Both the position numbers and the translations under genes were made by a program. Of a stretch of DNA of 10,339 bases, positions 1 through 6,979 are shown piece by piece. Location of the stretch: assembly GCF_958350005.1 (NCBI RefSeq), contig NZ_CATWFF010000070.1, positions 1 to 10,339 on the forward strand, given 5' to 3'. The number at the start of each line of letters is the position of its first letter. Position 1 is the first letter of the stretch. Below the pieces are notes generated by a model, which did no database searches, was not told the origin of the DNA, and worked only from the letters and a program-made list of their open reading frames with translations. The DNA comes from an uncultured Megasphaera sp. Its GTDB lineage: Bacteria; Bacillota; Negativicutes; Veillonellales; Megasphaeraceae.

Positions 1-23
1 GTTCATTACAGGCATACATCGTC

Positions 24-51
24 TTGTATTTTGAGAGGAGTAGTATATAAT
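24..51 (+). promoter_or_regulatory. candidate sigma-70-type promoter of cstA
   Basis: A perfect -10 box TATAAT lies at 46-51. A partial -35 box TTGTAT sits at 24-29, and the spacer is 16 bp. It is the only good promoter-like pair upstream of cstA and would give a leader of about 85-90 nt. The -35 matches the consensus only in its first three bases, so the assignment rests mainly on the -10 box and its position. Confidence 0.45.
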
Positions 52-62
52 AAGATTCGACC

Positions 63-120
63 TGAAGTATGAGTGGCTGTAACATGAACTATTGATTTCC
101 ATTATAAGCCCAGTACTTCA
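63..120 (+). promoter_or_regulatory. inverted repeat in the cstA leader
   Basis: TGAAGTA (63-69) is exactly complementary to TACTTCA (114-120). Nested inside, GGCT (75-78) pairs with AGCC (107-110). The leader RNA could therefore fold into a long interrupted stem that ends 10 nt before the ribosome site. It does not cover the ribosome site and carries no T-run, so it is neither an obvious terminator nor an SD-sequestering hairpin. I do not recognise a known riboswitch class. It may be chance. Confidence 0.25.
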
Positions 121-145
121 AAAATCTAAAAGGAGGTTATTTTGT

Positions 146-2035
146 ATGAACGGTTTGTATTTAGTTATTATCTCTGCATTAGTTTTCGTACTGGCATACC
201 GTTTTTACGGCGCATTTATTGCTGCTAAAGTATTAACAGTCAACCAGTACAAAGTCACACCGGCATTCCGCTTCGAAGACGGACATGACTATGTTCCTAC
301 GAACAAATACGTCGTATTCGGCCATCACTTCGCAGCTATCGCCGGCGCTGGCCCTCTCGTAGGCCCGGTTATTGCCGCCCAGTTCGGTTATTTGCCTGGT
401 GCCTTGTGGATTCTCATCGGCGGTGTACTTGCCGGTGCCGTCCACGACATGGTTATCCTCTTCGCTTCCATGCGGTATGACGGCAAGTCCATTGCCGAAA
501 TCGCAAAAGCCCAGATTGGTGACAAAATCGGCCTGGCAACGTCTTTCGCCGTATTGTTCCTGAACATCCTGGCTATGGCCGGCATGGCCGTCGTCATTGT
601 CAATGCCCTGCATGACAGCCCGTGGGGCACGTTCACCATTGGCATGACCATTCCTATTGCTATCTTCGTTGGTCTGTACTTGCAGTTCCTCCGTCCCGGC
701 AAAATTCAGGAAGCTACGATTATCGGCGTAGCCCTCGTATTGCTCGCCGTTGTCGTCGGCCCGTCCGTCCAGGCATCGCCTACGCTGGCTCCGCTCTTTA
801 CGATCAGCGCACAGGGCATCGGCATTGCCCTGATCATTTACGGTTTCATTGCCGCTGCTCTTCCGGTATGGCTCCTTCTTGCTCCGCGTGACTATTTGTC
901 CACGTACATGAAAATCGGTACGATCGGCGCCCTGGCCCTCGGCATCATCGTCGTCGGCCCTAACGTCGAAATGCCGGCAGTTACTCAGTTCTGTGCCGGC
1001 GGCGGCCCCGTTATTACAGGTCCTGTTGTTCCGTACATTTTCATCACCATTGCCTGCGGCGCTATTTCCGGGTTCCACTGCATGATTTCCACCGGCACGA
1101 CGCCTAAGATGCTGATGAATGAACGTTCCATTCTCCCCGTTGGCTACGGCGCCATGCTGACAGAATCCTTCGTCGGCATGATGGCCCTCATTGCAGCCTG
1201 TGCCCTGCAGCCGGCTGACTACTTTGCCATCAACTCTTCGGCAGCTCATTTCCAGGCTCTGGGAATGCAGGTAGTCGATCTGCCCATGCTGAACCAGATG
1301 GTCGGTGAAGACGTTGCCCATCGTCCGGGCGGTGCTGTTTCCCTGGCTGTCGGCATGGCTCATATCTTCTCCCGTATTCCGGGACTTGATCACCTCATGA
1401 ACTACTGGTATCACTTCTGCATCATGTTTGAAGCACTGTTCATCATGACCATTATTGACGCCGGCACTCGTGTTGGCCGCTACATGGTTCAGGAACTGAT
1501 TGGCCGCGTATGGCCGAAATTCGGCGATCCTCAGTGGCTCCCGGGCAACATCATCGCATCTGCTCTGATCTCCGGCTCCTGGGGCTACATCGTACTGCAG
1601 GGCAGCCTGTCCACGATTTGGCCTATCTTCGGCGTATCCAACCAGTTACTGGCTATTATTACGCTGGCTATTTCCACGGTCGTTATCTGCAGCCTGGGCA
1701 AAGCCCGCTATGCGTGGGTAACGGTCATTCCCTGGGCATTCCTGACAGTCGTTATTTTCTGGGCAGACTTCCTCAACATGTTTGAAATTTATCTGCCAAA
1801 AGGCGAAATGCTCATGTTCGTCGTTTCGGCTATTATGGCCGTCCTGGTTATCCTCATCAGCATTGCTTCTGTCAAGAAATGCCTGTATCTGGCCAAGACC
1901 GTTCCGGCAAGCTACGACACGACGGAAACGGTGGAAGCAGAAGAAATCAAGCATCTGGAACAACTCGTTGCCCAGCAGGATGACGAAGGTGCCAGAGCTA
2001 GACGCTTCAAAGAACTCACCATTGCTCATCATTAA
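146..2035 (+). CDS. cstA: CstA/BtsT-family carbon starvation transporter
   Basis: Multi-pass inner-membrane transporter of the carbon-starvation CstA family, whose members take up pyruvate and/or peptides. Family hallmarks are clear: residues 58-61 FGHH followed by AAIAGAGPLVGP, then a PGALWILIGGVLAGAVHDM stretch, and SGFHCMISTGTTPK from residue 308. Hydrophobic segments run over nearly the whole length, and a charged, Glu-rich cytoplasmic tail closes the protein. At 629 residues it is shorter than E. coli CstA (about 700) and normal for Firmicutes. I chose the ATG at 146 because AGGAGG lies at 131-136 with a 9-nt gap and the protein then starts MNGLYLVII, as the family does. An in-frame ATG at 92 would add 18 unconserved residues and has no ribosome site. 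The gene is apparently monocistronic and ends in a terminator. The substrate here (pyruvate, lactate-related or peptide) cannot be read from sequence. Confidence 0.95.
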   Translation: MNGLYLVIISALVFVLAYRFYGAFIAAKVLTVNQYKVTPAFRFEDGHDYVPTNKYVVFGHHFAAIAGAGPLVGPVIAAQFGYLPGALWILIGGVLAGAVHDMVILFASMRYDGKSIAEIAKAQIGDKIGLATSFAVLFLNILAMAGMAVVIVNALHDSPWGTFTIGMTIPIAIFVGLYLQFLRPGKIQEATIIGVALVLLAVVVGPSVQASPTLAPLFTISAQGIGIALIIYGFIAAALPVWLLLAPRDYLSTYMKIGTIGALALGIIVVGPNVEMPAVTQFCAGGGPVITGPVVPYIFITIACGAISGFHCMISTGTTPKMLMNERSILPVGYGAMLTESFVGMMALIAACALQPADYFAINSSAAHFQALGMQVVDLPMLNQMVGEDVAHRPGGAVSLAVGMAHIFSRIPGLDHLMNYWYHFCIMFEALFIMTIIDAGTRVGRYMVQELIGRVWPKFGDPQWLPGNIIASALISGSWGYIVLQGSLSTIWPIFGVSNQLLAIITLAISTVVICSLGKARYAWVTVIPWAFLTVVIFWADFLNMFEIYLPKGEMLMFVVSAIMAVLVILISIASVKKCLYLAKTVPASYDTTETVEAEEIKHLEQLVAQQDDEGARARRFKELTIAHH

Positions 2036-2067
2036 TCGTTAATGGCGCAGTGATCGCTTCATAACAC

Positions 2068-2108
2068 AAAATACCCTCGTTGCTGACTTCCAGCGACGAG
2101 GGTATTTT
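2068..2108. terminator. bidirectional rho-independent terminator
   Basis: An 18-bp stem (2068-2085 with 2091-2108, one G:T-type mismatch) encloses the 5-nt loop ACTTC. The left edge is AAAA and the right edge TTTT, so the RNA of either strand ends its hairpin in a short U-run. It lies 32 nt after the cstA stop and 22 nt after the stop of the convergent permease gene, and probably serves both. Confidence 0.85.
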
Positions 2109-2130
2109 CATAGGTCCCTGCAGGAAACGG

Positions 2131-3261
2131 TTATTTCATACAGTACCACAAAGCCAGTAATACCAGGAGAAATACCACGTTGGCAATGGTAAACAGACAG
2201 AAATACCGGCCCTTTTCCTGCGGCATTTCGACGGCAATCTGGCGATACGAAATCAGACTGGCCATGGAGGCAATGAGCGTCCCCAGGCCGCCCAGATTGG
2301 TGCCGACAATAAGATCCATAAATTTCTCCGTAAATCCCGACAGAAGCAGTGCTGCCGGCACGTTGCTGATACACTGCGATGCCAGGACCGCAATGACCAC
2401 TTCCTGTCCGGCAATTTGCTGTGCCATCCATTCAGAAAAGGCCGGGATACGTCCTACATTCCCAATGAACAGGAAAAAAGCGATAAAGGTCAGGAGCAGC
2501 GAATAATCAACATGATACAGTACGTCACGGCGCGTACATAAGATACCGACGCCGACGAGCAGGAAGGCCAGCTCATACGGCAAGATACGTGCCACTGCCA
2601 GCAGACAGACCAGGAACAACACGGCATAGAAACACACAAGGCCACGATGTACGATGCCGTCAGGCTGTGCAATTCTGGGAACAGCAGACAAATCAGCAGG
2701 CAAGGTACGACAAAGCAGGATCGCCCAGCCGACAAGCAGCAACAGGGATGCCAGGCTATAGGGCAGCATGAGAACCACAAACTGCCAGCCAGTGAGGCCG
2801 CTTTGCCCGTATAAATACAGATTCTGCGGATTGCCCACAGGCGTTGCCATACTGCCCAGATTGGCAGCAATCGTCTGCATGGATATGACCGGAAGCACCA
2901 GCGAATGGTACAGCGAAGGGTCCAGACGGCGCAGAACGACAAAGGCAAAGGGAACAAAAGTAAGCAAAGCTACGTCATTGGTAATGGCCATACTGCCGAA
3001 AAAGCAGAGCCCTACCAGAGACAGCACCAGCTGCCTCGTCGTATGACAACGCTGCAGGAGCATCTTTCCCAGGCAGCTGAAAACACCTTGCCGCCGCATC
3101 CCGGTCATGACGGCCATGAGAGAAAATAAAATGGCCAGTGTGCGAAAATCCAGATAGGCAAGATACTCCCTGTCCGGAGGGACCCAAACCGCGGAAAGGA
3201 CGGCCAACACGACTGCCACAATCAGCACGATTTCCTGCTTTACCAGTTGTCTGACTCTCAT
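2131..3261 (-). CDS. SLC13/ArsB-type ion transporter superfamily permease
   Basis: Inner-membrane permease of the ion transporter (ArsB/NhaD/CitM, SLC13-like) superfamily. About ten to eleven hydrophobic segments are visible. Two internally related half-motifs support the fold: ITNDVALLTFVPF (93-105) with SMATPVGNPQNLYLY (137-151) in the first half, and SQCISNVPAALLLSGFT (295-311) with GTNLGGLGTLIASM (from 320) in the second. These re-entrant Asn/Pro/Gly stretches normally form the substrate and cation site. The length of 376 residues is typical of the compact bacterial branch. Two ATGs are possible. The one at 3273 has GGGGA only 3 nt away, too close. The one at 3261 has GAGG with a 6-nt gap, so I prefer it. 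Substrate is undetermined: dicarboxylate, citrate, arsenite or Na+/H+ exchange are all family activities, and no arsR or arsC gene adjoins it to suggest arsenite. Confidence 0.85.
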   Translation of the reverse strand: MRVRQLVKQEIVLIVAVVLAVLSAVWVPPDREYLAYLDFRTLAILFSLMAVMTGMRRQGVFSCLGKMLLQRCHTTRQLVLSLVGLCFFGSMAITNDVALLTFVPFAFVVLRRLDPSLYHSLVLPVISMQTIAANLGSMATPVGNPQNLYLYGQSGLTGWQFVVLMLPYSLASLLLLVGWAILLCRTLPADLSAVPRIAQPDGIVHRGLVCFYAVLFLVCLLAVARILPYELAFLLVGVGILCTRRDVLYHVDYSLLLTFIAFFLFIGNVGRIPAFSEWMAQQIAGQEVVIAVLASQCISNVPAALLLSGFTEKFMDLIVGTNLGGLGTLIASMASLISYRQIAVEMPQEKGRYFCLFTIANVVFLLVLLALWYCMK

Positions 3262-3326
3262 AAAATGCCTCATTTCCCCATACTGCCGTTACGACGATAC
3301 ACGCCTGTACAAAATAATGTATTCCC

Positions 3327-3355
3327 AGTATAGCAGAAGCAGGACCTCGAATAAA
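3327..3355 (-). promoter_or_regulatory. candidate promoter of the SLC13-like permease
   Basis: On the minus strand, a -10-like TATACT (3327-3332) is preceded by a 17-bp spacer and a weak -35-like TTTATT (3350-3355). It lies about 65 bp upstream of the chosen start. The -35 matches consensus in three of six bases. It is the best pair I found upstream of this gene. Confidence 0.3.
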
Positions 3356-3388
3356 GCGGCATGGAGGCAGTTTTATCTAAAGAAAGTT

Positions 3389-3421
3389 CTTCTATGAAAA
3401 TCTCATAACTAGAAGTATAAT
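3389..3421 (+). promoter_or_regulatory. candidate promoter with palindromic operator upstream of the repeat protein/MoxR/VWA operon
   Basis: A perfect TATAAT (3416-3421) stands 53 bp before the first gene of the operon. No good -35 box is present at the right distance, which suggests activator dependence or another promoter. Immediately upstream is an imperfect palindrome. CTTCTA (3389-3394) is inverted as TAGAAG (3410-3415), with TATGA (3393-3397) inverted as TCATA (3403-3407) inside it. It occupies the spacer and -35 zone, where a regulator could bind. Confidence 0.35.
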
Positions 3422-3474
3422 AAAATTAATGTAATATATGATGTCAAAATATATGAAGAAAAGGAATCACACTT

Positions 3475-4272
3475 ATGGACACAGAAAAATACATGCGCAT
3501 GATACGGAATAATCCGTATGTTATCGAGCGGATTGAAAATCCTACAGATGCCATGAAGCTCCTTGCCGTTCAGCTCAACGGCCTGGCACTGCAGTACATT
3601 CAAAATCCGACAGAAGAAATGCAGGAAGCTGCCGTCGCCAATACGGCCCGGGCTATCCAGTTTATTGATCACCCTTCAGAAGCACTGCTGCTGAAGGCCG
3701 TTCGCATGAGCTGGAATAATCTGGCCTATATCCCCAACCCGCCACAGGCACTCATAGACGCCGCACTGGCACAGTCCGGCTGGGCCATCAAATTTGTCTC
3801 CCACCCCAGCGAAACGATGCAGCTGGAAGCAGTGCGTAAAAATTATGACGCTATCAAATATATTCACGCCCCCAGTACGGCCGTTCAGGAAGAAGCAGTG
3901 CGTCAGAATTATGAAGCCCTTCGGTATATCGAACAGCCTGCTTCCAGCGCCGTATACCTGGCTATCCGCGAAAACGAGCAGGCCGTACGCCTCCTGGCCC
4001 AGCCAACGCACGAAGAACTGCTGCAGTTTATCCGCATCAATGTGCTGACCGTAAAATACCTGCCGCCGAACTGCGACGTATCGCGGCAGGAAATTAAAGA
4101 CACCATTAAAGACGTACTGGCTCAGCAGGATGTAGACGAGCAGTACGTCCGCAACTTCATTAACTGCACGGCCCTGAACATGACGCCTATGGAAAAGGTC
4201 AAACTCGTCGATGCCTGGGGCAGTGCCAAAGCCCGTAAAATTACAGTAGATGAAAAATTAACCATTCAATAG
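3475..4272 (+). CDS. 22-residue tandem helical repeat protein, operon partner of MoxR/VWA
   Basis: A soluble 265-residue protein of unknown function. Residues 22-197 are eight consecutive units of exactly 22 residues, each following the pattern (N/H/A/Q)-P-(T/S)-x(5)-L/E-x-A-V/L-x(4)-x-A-(I/L)-(K/Q/R)-(Y/F)-(I/V). Unit starts are at 22, 44, 66, 88, 110, 132, 154 and 176, and a degenerate ninth unit forms residues 1-21. The Pro-started units should fold as helix pairs stacked into a solenoid, resembling DUF4116-type or leucine-rich-variant repeats. A non-repeat tail (198-265) is charged and helical. The start is supported by AAGGAA at 3461-3466 with an 8-nt gap. It is first in an operon: its TAG stop lies inside the ribosome site of the MoxR gene, 11 nt upstream of that start. 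Solenoids usually bind other proteins, so a client adaptor or scaffold for the ATPase is my inference. Confidence 0.8.
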   Translation: MDTEKYMRMIRNNPYVIERIENPTDAMKLLAVQLNGLALQYIQNPTEEMQEAAVANTARAIQFIDHPSEALLLKAVRMSWNNLAYIPNPPQALIDAALAQSGWAIKFVSHPSETMQLEAVRKNYDAIKYIHAPSTAVQEEAVRQNYEALRYIEQPASSAVYLAIRENEQAVRLLAQPTHEELLQFIRINVLTVKYLPPNCDVSRQEIKDTIKDVLAQQDVDEQYVRNFINCTALNMTPMEKVKLVDAWGSAKARKITVDEKLTIQ

Positions 4273-4283
4273 GGAGTGTAATC

Positions 4284-5396
4284 ATGAACTTTATCGATAC
4301 TCTGCAAAGTGCAGAATTAGTATTAGCTGCCGGCGAAGTGCCTCTTCTCGTCGGCGAAACAGGCATTGGCAAAACATCTCTGGCCCGGGAAATTGCCAGA
4401 AAAAATGACTGGAGTCTTATCGGCATTGACGGCAATCTCCTGAAAGAAGGGGAAATCGGCGGCTTGCCAACAATCGAAACGTATGAACGACGCGACGCAG
4501 CCGGCCAGGTAAAGCAGGAAAAGACGACGATTTACGCCGTCCATAACAAGCTCCGTGCCATAGATGCAGAAATTGCCAAGGGCCGCACAGTCCTCCTGTT
4601 TATCGATGAAATCAACCGCTGTGAACATGCGGTGCAGCAGGAACTGATGAACCTTATTCTGAACCGGGAAATTAACGGCCATGTTCTGTCGAAGGACGTA
4701 CGTATTCTTGCCGCCATGAATCCGACCAGCTCCTATGATTACGAAGCTGTAGACATGGATGCCGCCCAAAAGAACCGTTTTGTCTGGCTCTATATGGAAC
4801 CGGATTACCTGCAATGGCTCGACTGGGCTGAAGAAGCGGGCATTGATCCGAAAGTGATGGAATTTATTTCGACCTTTCCGGAATATCTGGATCGGCACAA
4901 TGACGACGATATTAACGCGACGCCGCGCAGTTACGAACGAATTTCTGCACTGTACAAAATCTACAAGGAACAGAAGCAGGCAATTCCGCAGTCTGTATTT
5001 TTCAATGTCATCCGCGGCAATGTAGGGAAACTGATTGCCGAAGAATTCGTTCATTTTGTGACTACCGATGCCAAGCCGCTTATTTCCTATGACGATGTAT
5101 TTGCCGGCACACAGCTGAATCCTGCCCTGTCAGAACGGGTTACGGCAGAAAGCCACACTCGTCTGTATCTGGCAGCGAAAAACCTGCTGAAACGGCTGGA
5201 TTCAACGATTGATGCCGACGGAAACGATGCAGGCGCCGCTATTACGCGTCTGATGGGATTTATATCTCTCTATCCTGTGGACCTGCGCATAGGCATTATG
5301 AAAGACATAAAGGCCCATTTTCCCCGTGTATATGCCCACGCTATTGACAGCAAAGTATTCGTAGACGCCTATTTCCAGGCCTTTCGCACGGTATAG
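4284..5396 (+). CDS. MoxR-type AAA+ ATPase (AAA_5)
   Basis: A 370-residue ATPase of the MoxR branch of AAA+ proteins, which act as ring-shaped remodelling machines or chaperones with a VWA partner. Visible in order: Walker A GETGIGKT at 24-31, Walker B LLFIDE with D108-E109, sensor 1 in AAMNPT with N146, the arginine-finger-like NRF with R165, and sensor 2 in TPRSYE with R215. The catalytic set is therefore complete. Residues 50-95 contain the family insertion with GGLP. The C-terminal part (about 220-370) is helical and lacks a further recognised domain. AGGGAG at 4271-4276 with a 7-nt gap fixes the start. The gene sits 11 nt after the repeat-protein gene and 5 nt before the VWA gene, so the three are surely co-transcribed. 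It is not clearly RavA, NorQ or CobS; the client is unknown. Confidence 0.92.
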   Translation: MNFIDTLQSAELVLAAGEVPLLVGETGIGKTSLAREIARKNDWSLIGIDGNLLKEGEIGGLPTIETYERRDAAGQVKQEKTTIYAVHNKLRAIDAEIAKGRTVLLFIDEINRCEHAVQQELMNLILNREINGHVLSKDVRILAAMNPTSSYDYEAVDMDAAQKNRFVWLYMEPDYLQWLDWAEEAGIDPKVMEFISTFPEYLDRHNDDDINATPRSYERISALYKIYKEQKQAIPQSVFFNVIRGNVGKLIAEEFVHFVTTDAKPLISYDDVFAGTQLNPALSERVTAESHTRLYLAAKNLLKRLDSTIDADGNDAGAAITRLMGFISLYPVDLRIGIMKDIKAHFPRVYAHAIDSKVFVDAYFQAFRTV

Positions 5397-5401
5397 CCGC
5401 C

Positions 5402-6802
5402 ATGGATACGACAACACTGACCATCGAAGCGACGCAGCTGCTGCAGGAAGCCTCCATCATCGCCGATGATATACGAAAACAACATCCCCGTAAAGTACCG
5501 GTACCGCAGGCATTTTCCCGGAAATTCTTTGCCCTCGTAGACAAGCTGAACCTGCGGCTCATGGAAGATAAAGACAACTTCTATGGCTACTTTTTATTTC
5601 AAATGGGCAAATCCATTCGTTTCGACATAACCGATGCTTCCGCAGTGAACTTCAAGGGCACGCAGTATGTCATCTACTTCAATCCCCTGCAGTTCCTGCC
5701 TTTGTCGCCGGAACAGATGGAGACATCCATAAAACACCAGATTCTGCATATTGTCTCGCTGCACCTTATCCGGGCCCGTGAACTGCGCCATCAGTACAGC
5801 AGGCTGGCCATGAATCTGGCCATGGACGTCGTCGTCAATACCTATCTGGATCACCTGCCGCCCTTCTCGACGACCCTGGACTGGGTAAATATGAATTATG
5901 GCCTCGTCATGACGCCTTTTGAAAGCTTTGAATACTATGCGGACCACATTCAGACTGCCATCGATCTGAGGACAGATAAGAAGGATCTGCCAGAAGAAGA
6001 AAGCAAATCCGATGAAAACGTGTCTGTATCGTATGATGCCAAACACACCCATGACATCTGGGATGATTCAGATGATCTCGATACGCAGAGCCTGCAGAAA
6101 TTTACAGCAAAATTCATCGATGCAGCCCATAAGGGGACCCTTTCCAACTATCTGGAAAGCATGATCGAGTCTTTGAAAGACGAAGAAAATGCCCTGCCCT
6201 GGCACTGGTACCTGAAAAAACTGGTCGGCTCCGTTGCCAGCGGCATAAAAAAGACGACCATGCGCCGCGACCGCCGTCAGCCATCGCGCCTCGATCTGCC
6301 GGGCCGTCTGCGCGCCCACAAGGCCCGCCTGTTCATTGCCCTGGACATCAGCGGCAGTATCAGCGACAGCGAATTCAAACAGGCCATGCAGGAAGTCCTG
6401 CACATCGTCCGCCACTATGACCACGAAGTGACTATCATAGAATGTGATGATGAGATTCGCCGCATCTACGCCGTACGCCGCCTGGAAGACGTCAAAAAAC
6501 GTCTCGACGTCCACGGCGGCACAGCCTATTCTCCGGTCTTTGAATACGCCAATACCCATCCGGTAGACCTGCTGGTCTACTTCACAGACGGCAAAGGGGA
6601 AGAAAAATTAACGGTCAAGCCGCAGGGATACAAAGTCCTCTGGGTACTATCCGGACGAGGGACAACGCTGTCCGTAAAAGAACCGTACGGCCTGGTGAAA
6701 AAGCTGAAGCATCTCAGTGACTACGACCCTTCCCTCGACTTCGACGACGTCGAAAAAGGCGGATTCTCCATGAACAACCAGGAAGGTATCAGCATGGGCT
6801 GA
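5402..6802 (+). CDS. VWA protein with degenerate metallopeptidase-like N-domain (DUF2201 type)
   Basis: A 466-residue cytoplasmic partner of the preceding MoxR ATPase. The N-terminal half resembles the putative zinc-peptidase domain found with DUF2201-type VWA domains. Its zinc motif reads H112-Q-I-L-H116 where a peptidase would have HExxH, while the downstream conserved D142 and N146 are kept. A linker of about 185-230 is very acidic. The C-terminal VWA domain has a full MIDAS: DISGS (D315, S317, S319), T374 in GGTAYSP, and D396 in FTDGKG. It should bind Mg2+ and a partner protein. No Shine-Dalgarno sequence precedes the ATG, which lies 5 nt after the MoxR stop, so translation is probably coupled. 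With Glu replaced by Gln, hydrolysis is unlikely and the N-domain may only bind metal or client. It resembles ViaA, NorD and CobT in layout only. Confidence 0.88.
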   Translation: MDTTTLTIEATQLLQEASIIADDIRKQHPRKVPVPQAFSRKFFALVDKLNLRLMEDKDNFYGYFLFQMGKSIRFDITDASAVNFKGTQYVIYFNPLQFLPLSPEQMETSIKHQILHIVSLHLIRARELRHQYSRLAMNLAMDVVVNTYLDHLPPFSTTLDWVNMNYGLVMTPFESFEYYADHIQTAIDLRTDKKDLPEEESKSDENVSVSYDAKHTHDIWDDSDDLDTQSLQKFTAKFIDAAHKGTLSNYLESMIESLKDEENALPWHWYLKKLVGSVASGIKKTTMRRDRRQPSRLDLPGRLRAHKARLFIALDISGSISDSEFKQAMQEVLHIVRHYDHEVTIIECDDEIRRIYAVRRLEDVKKRLDVHGGTAYSPVFEYANTHPVDLLVYFTDGKGEEKLTVKPQGYKVLWVLSGRGTTLSVKEPYGLVKKLKHLSDYDPSLDFDDVEKGGFSMNNQEGISMG

Positions 6803-6828
6803 TGCTGCAAATATAACATCAGTACAAC

Positions 6829-6864
6829 AACGCGCCGTCAGGCTTAGACCTGACGGCGCGTTTT
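6829..6864 (+). terminator. rho-independent terminator of the repeat protein/MoxR/VWA operon
   Basis: A perfect 14-bp GC-rich stem (6829-6842 with 6849-6862) encloses a 6-nt loop CTTAGA. The RNA then runs into TTTT and an AT-rich stretch. It starts 26 nt after the VWA stop, so it cleanly separates this operon from the fixC operon downstream. Confidence 0.9.
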
Positions 6865-6935
6865 CATTTGCAGAAAAACCGGCTGAAACAGCAAAATCTT
6901 CACAATTTCTCAAACATATATCCATGTACTCTTCA

Positions 6936-6953
6936 TAGTATGCTCCTATACTA
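6936..6953 (+). promoter_or_regulatory. candidate fixC promoter -10 with overlapping palindrome
   Basis: A -10-like TATACT lies at 6947-6952, about 28 bp before the fixC start. The -35 zone holds only a weak match (TGTACT at 6925-6930, 16-bp spacer). TAGTAT (6936-6941) and ATACTA (6948-6953) form an inverted repeat with a 6-bp centre that overlaps the -10 box. A bound repressor could block it. No FNR-type TTGAT-N4-ATCAA site was seen. Confidence 0.35.
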
Positions 6954-6979
6954 AGATCCGAACAAGGAGATGATATACT

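Noticed and set aside
92..145. Upstream ATG of cstA at 92
   Set aside because: It has no Shine-Dalgarno sequence and would add 18 residues without family similarity. The ATG at 146 has a perfect AGGAGG.
233..1414. A 393-codon open frame antisense to cstA
   Set aside because: It lies fully inside the strongly conserved cstA frame, its product is Asn/Asp/Arg/Gly-rich with no recognisable domain, and I saw no ribosome site. It is a codon-bias shadow.
2131..3261. Arsenite efflux pump ArsB as a specific call
   Set aside because: The superfamily fold is clear, but no arsR, arsC or arsA gene adjoins, and the motifs do not decide the substrate.
4323..5054. A 243-codon open frame antisense to the MoxR gene
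   Set aside because: The opposite strand carries all AAA+ motifs in order. The antisense product has no domain I recognise.
4284..6802. Cobaltochelatase CobS/CobT, NorQ/NorD or RavA/ViaA identity for the ATPase/VWA pair
   Set aside because: Only the general AAA+ plus VWA layout is shared. No cobN, nor or lysine decarboxylase genes adjoin, and the VWA protein carries a peptidase-like N-domain of another type.
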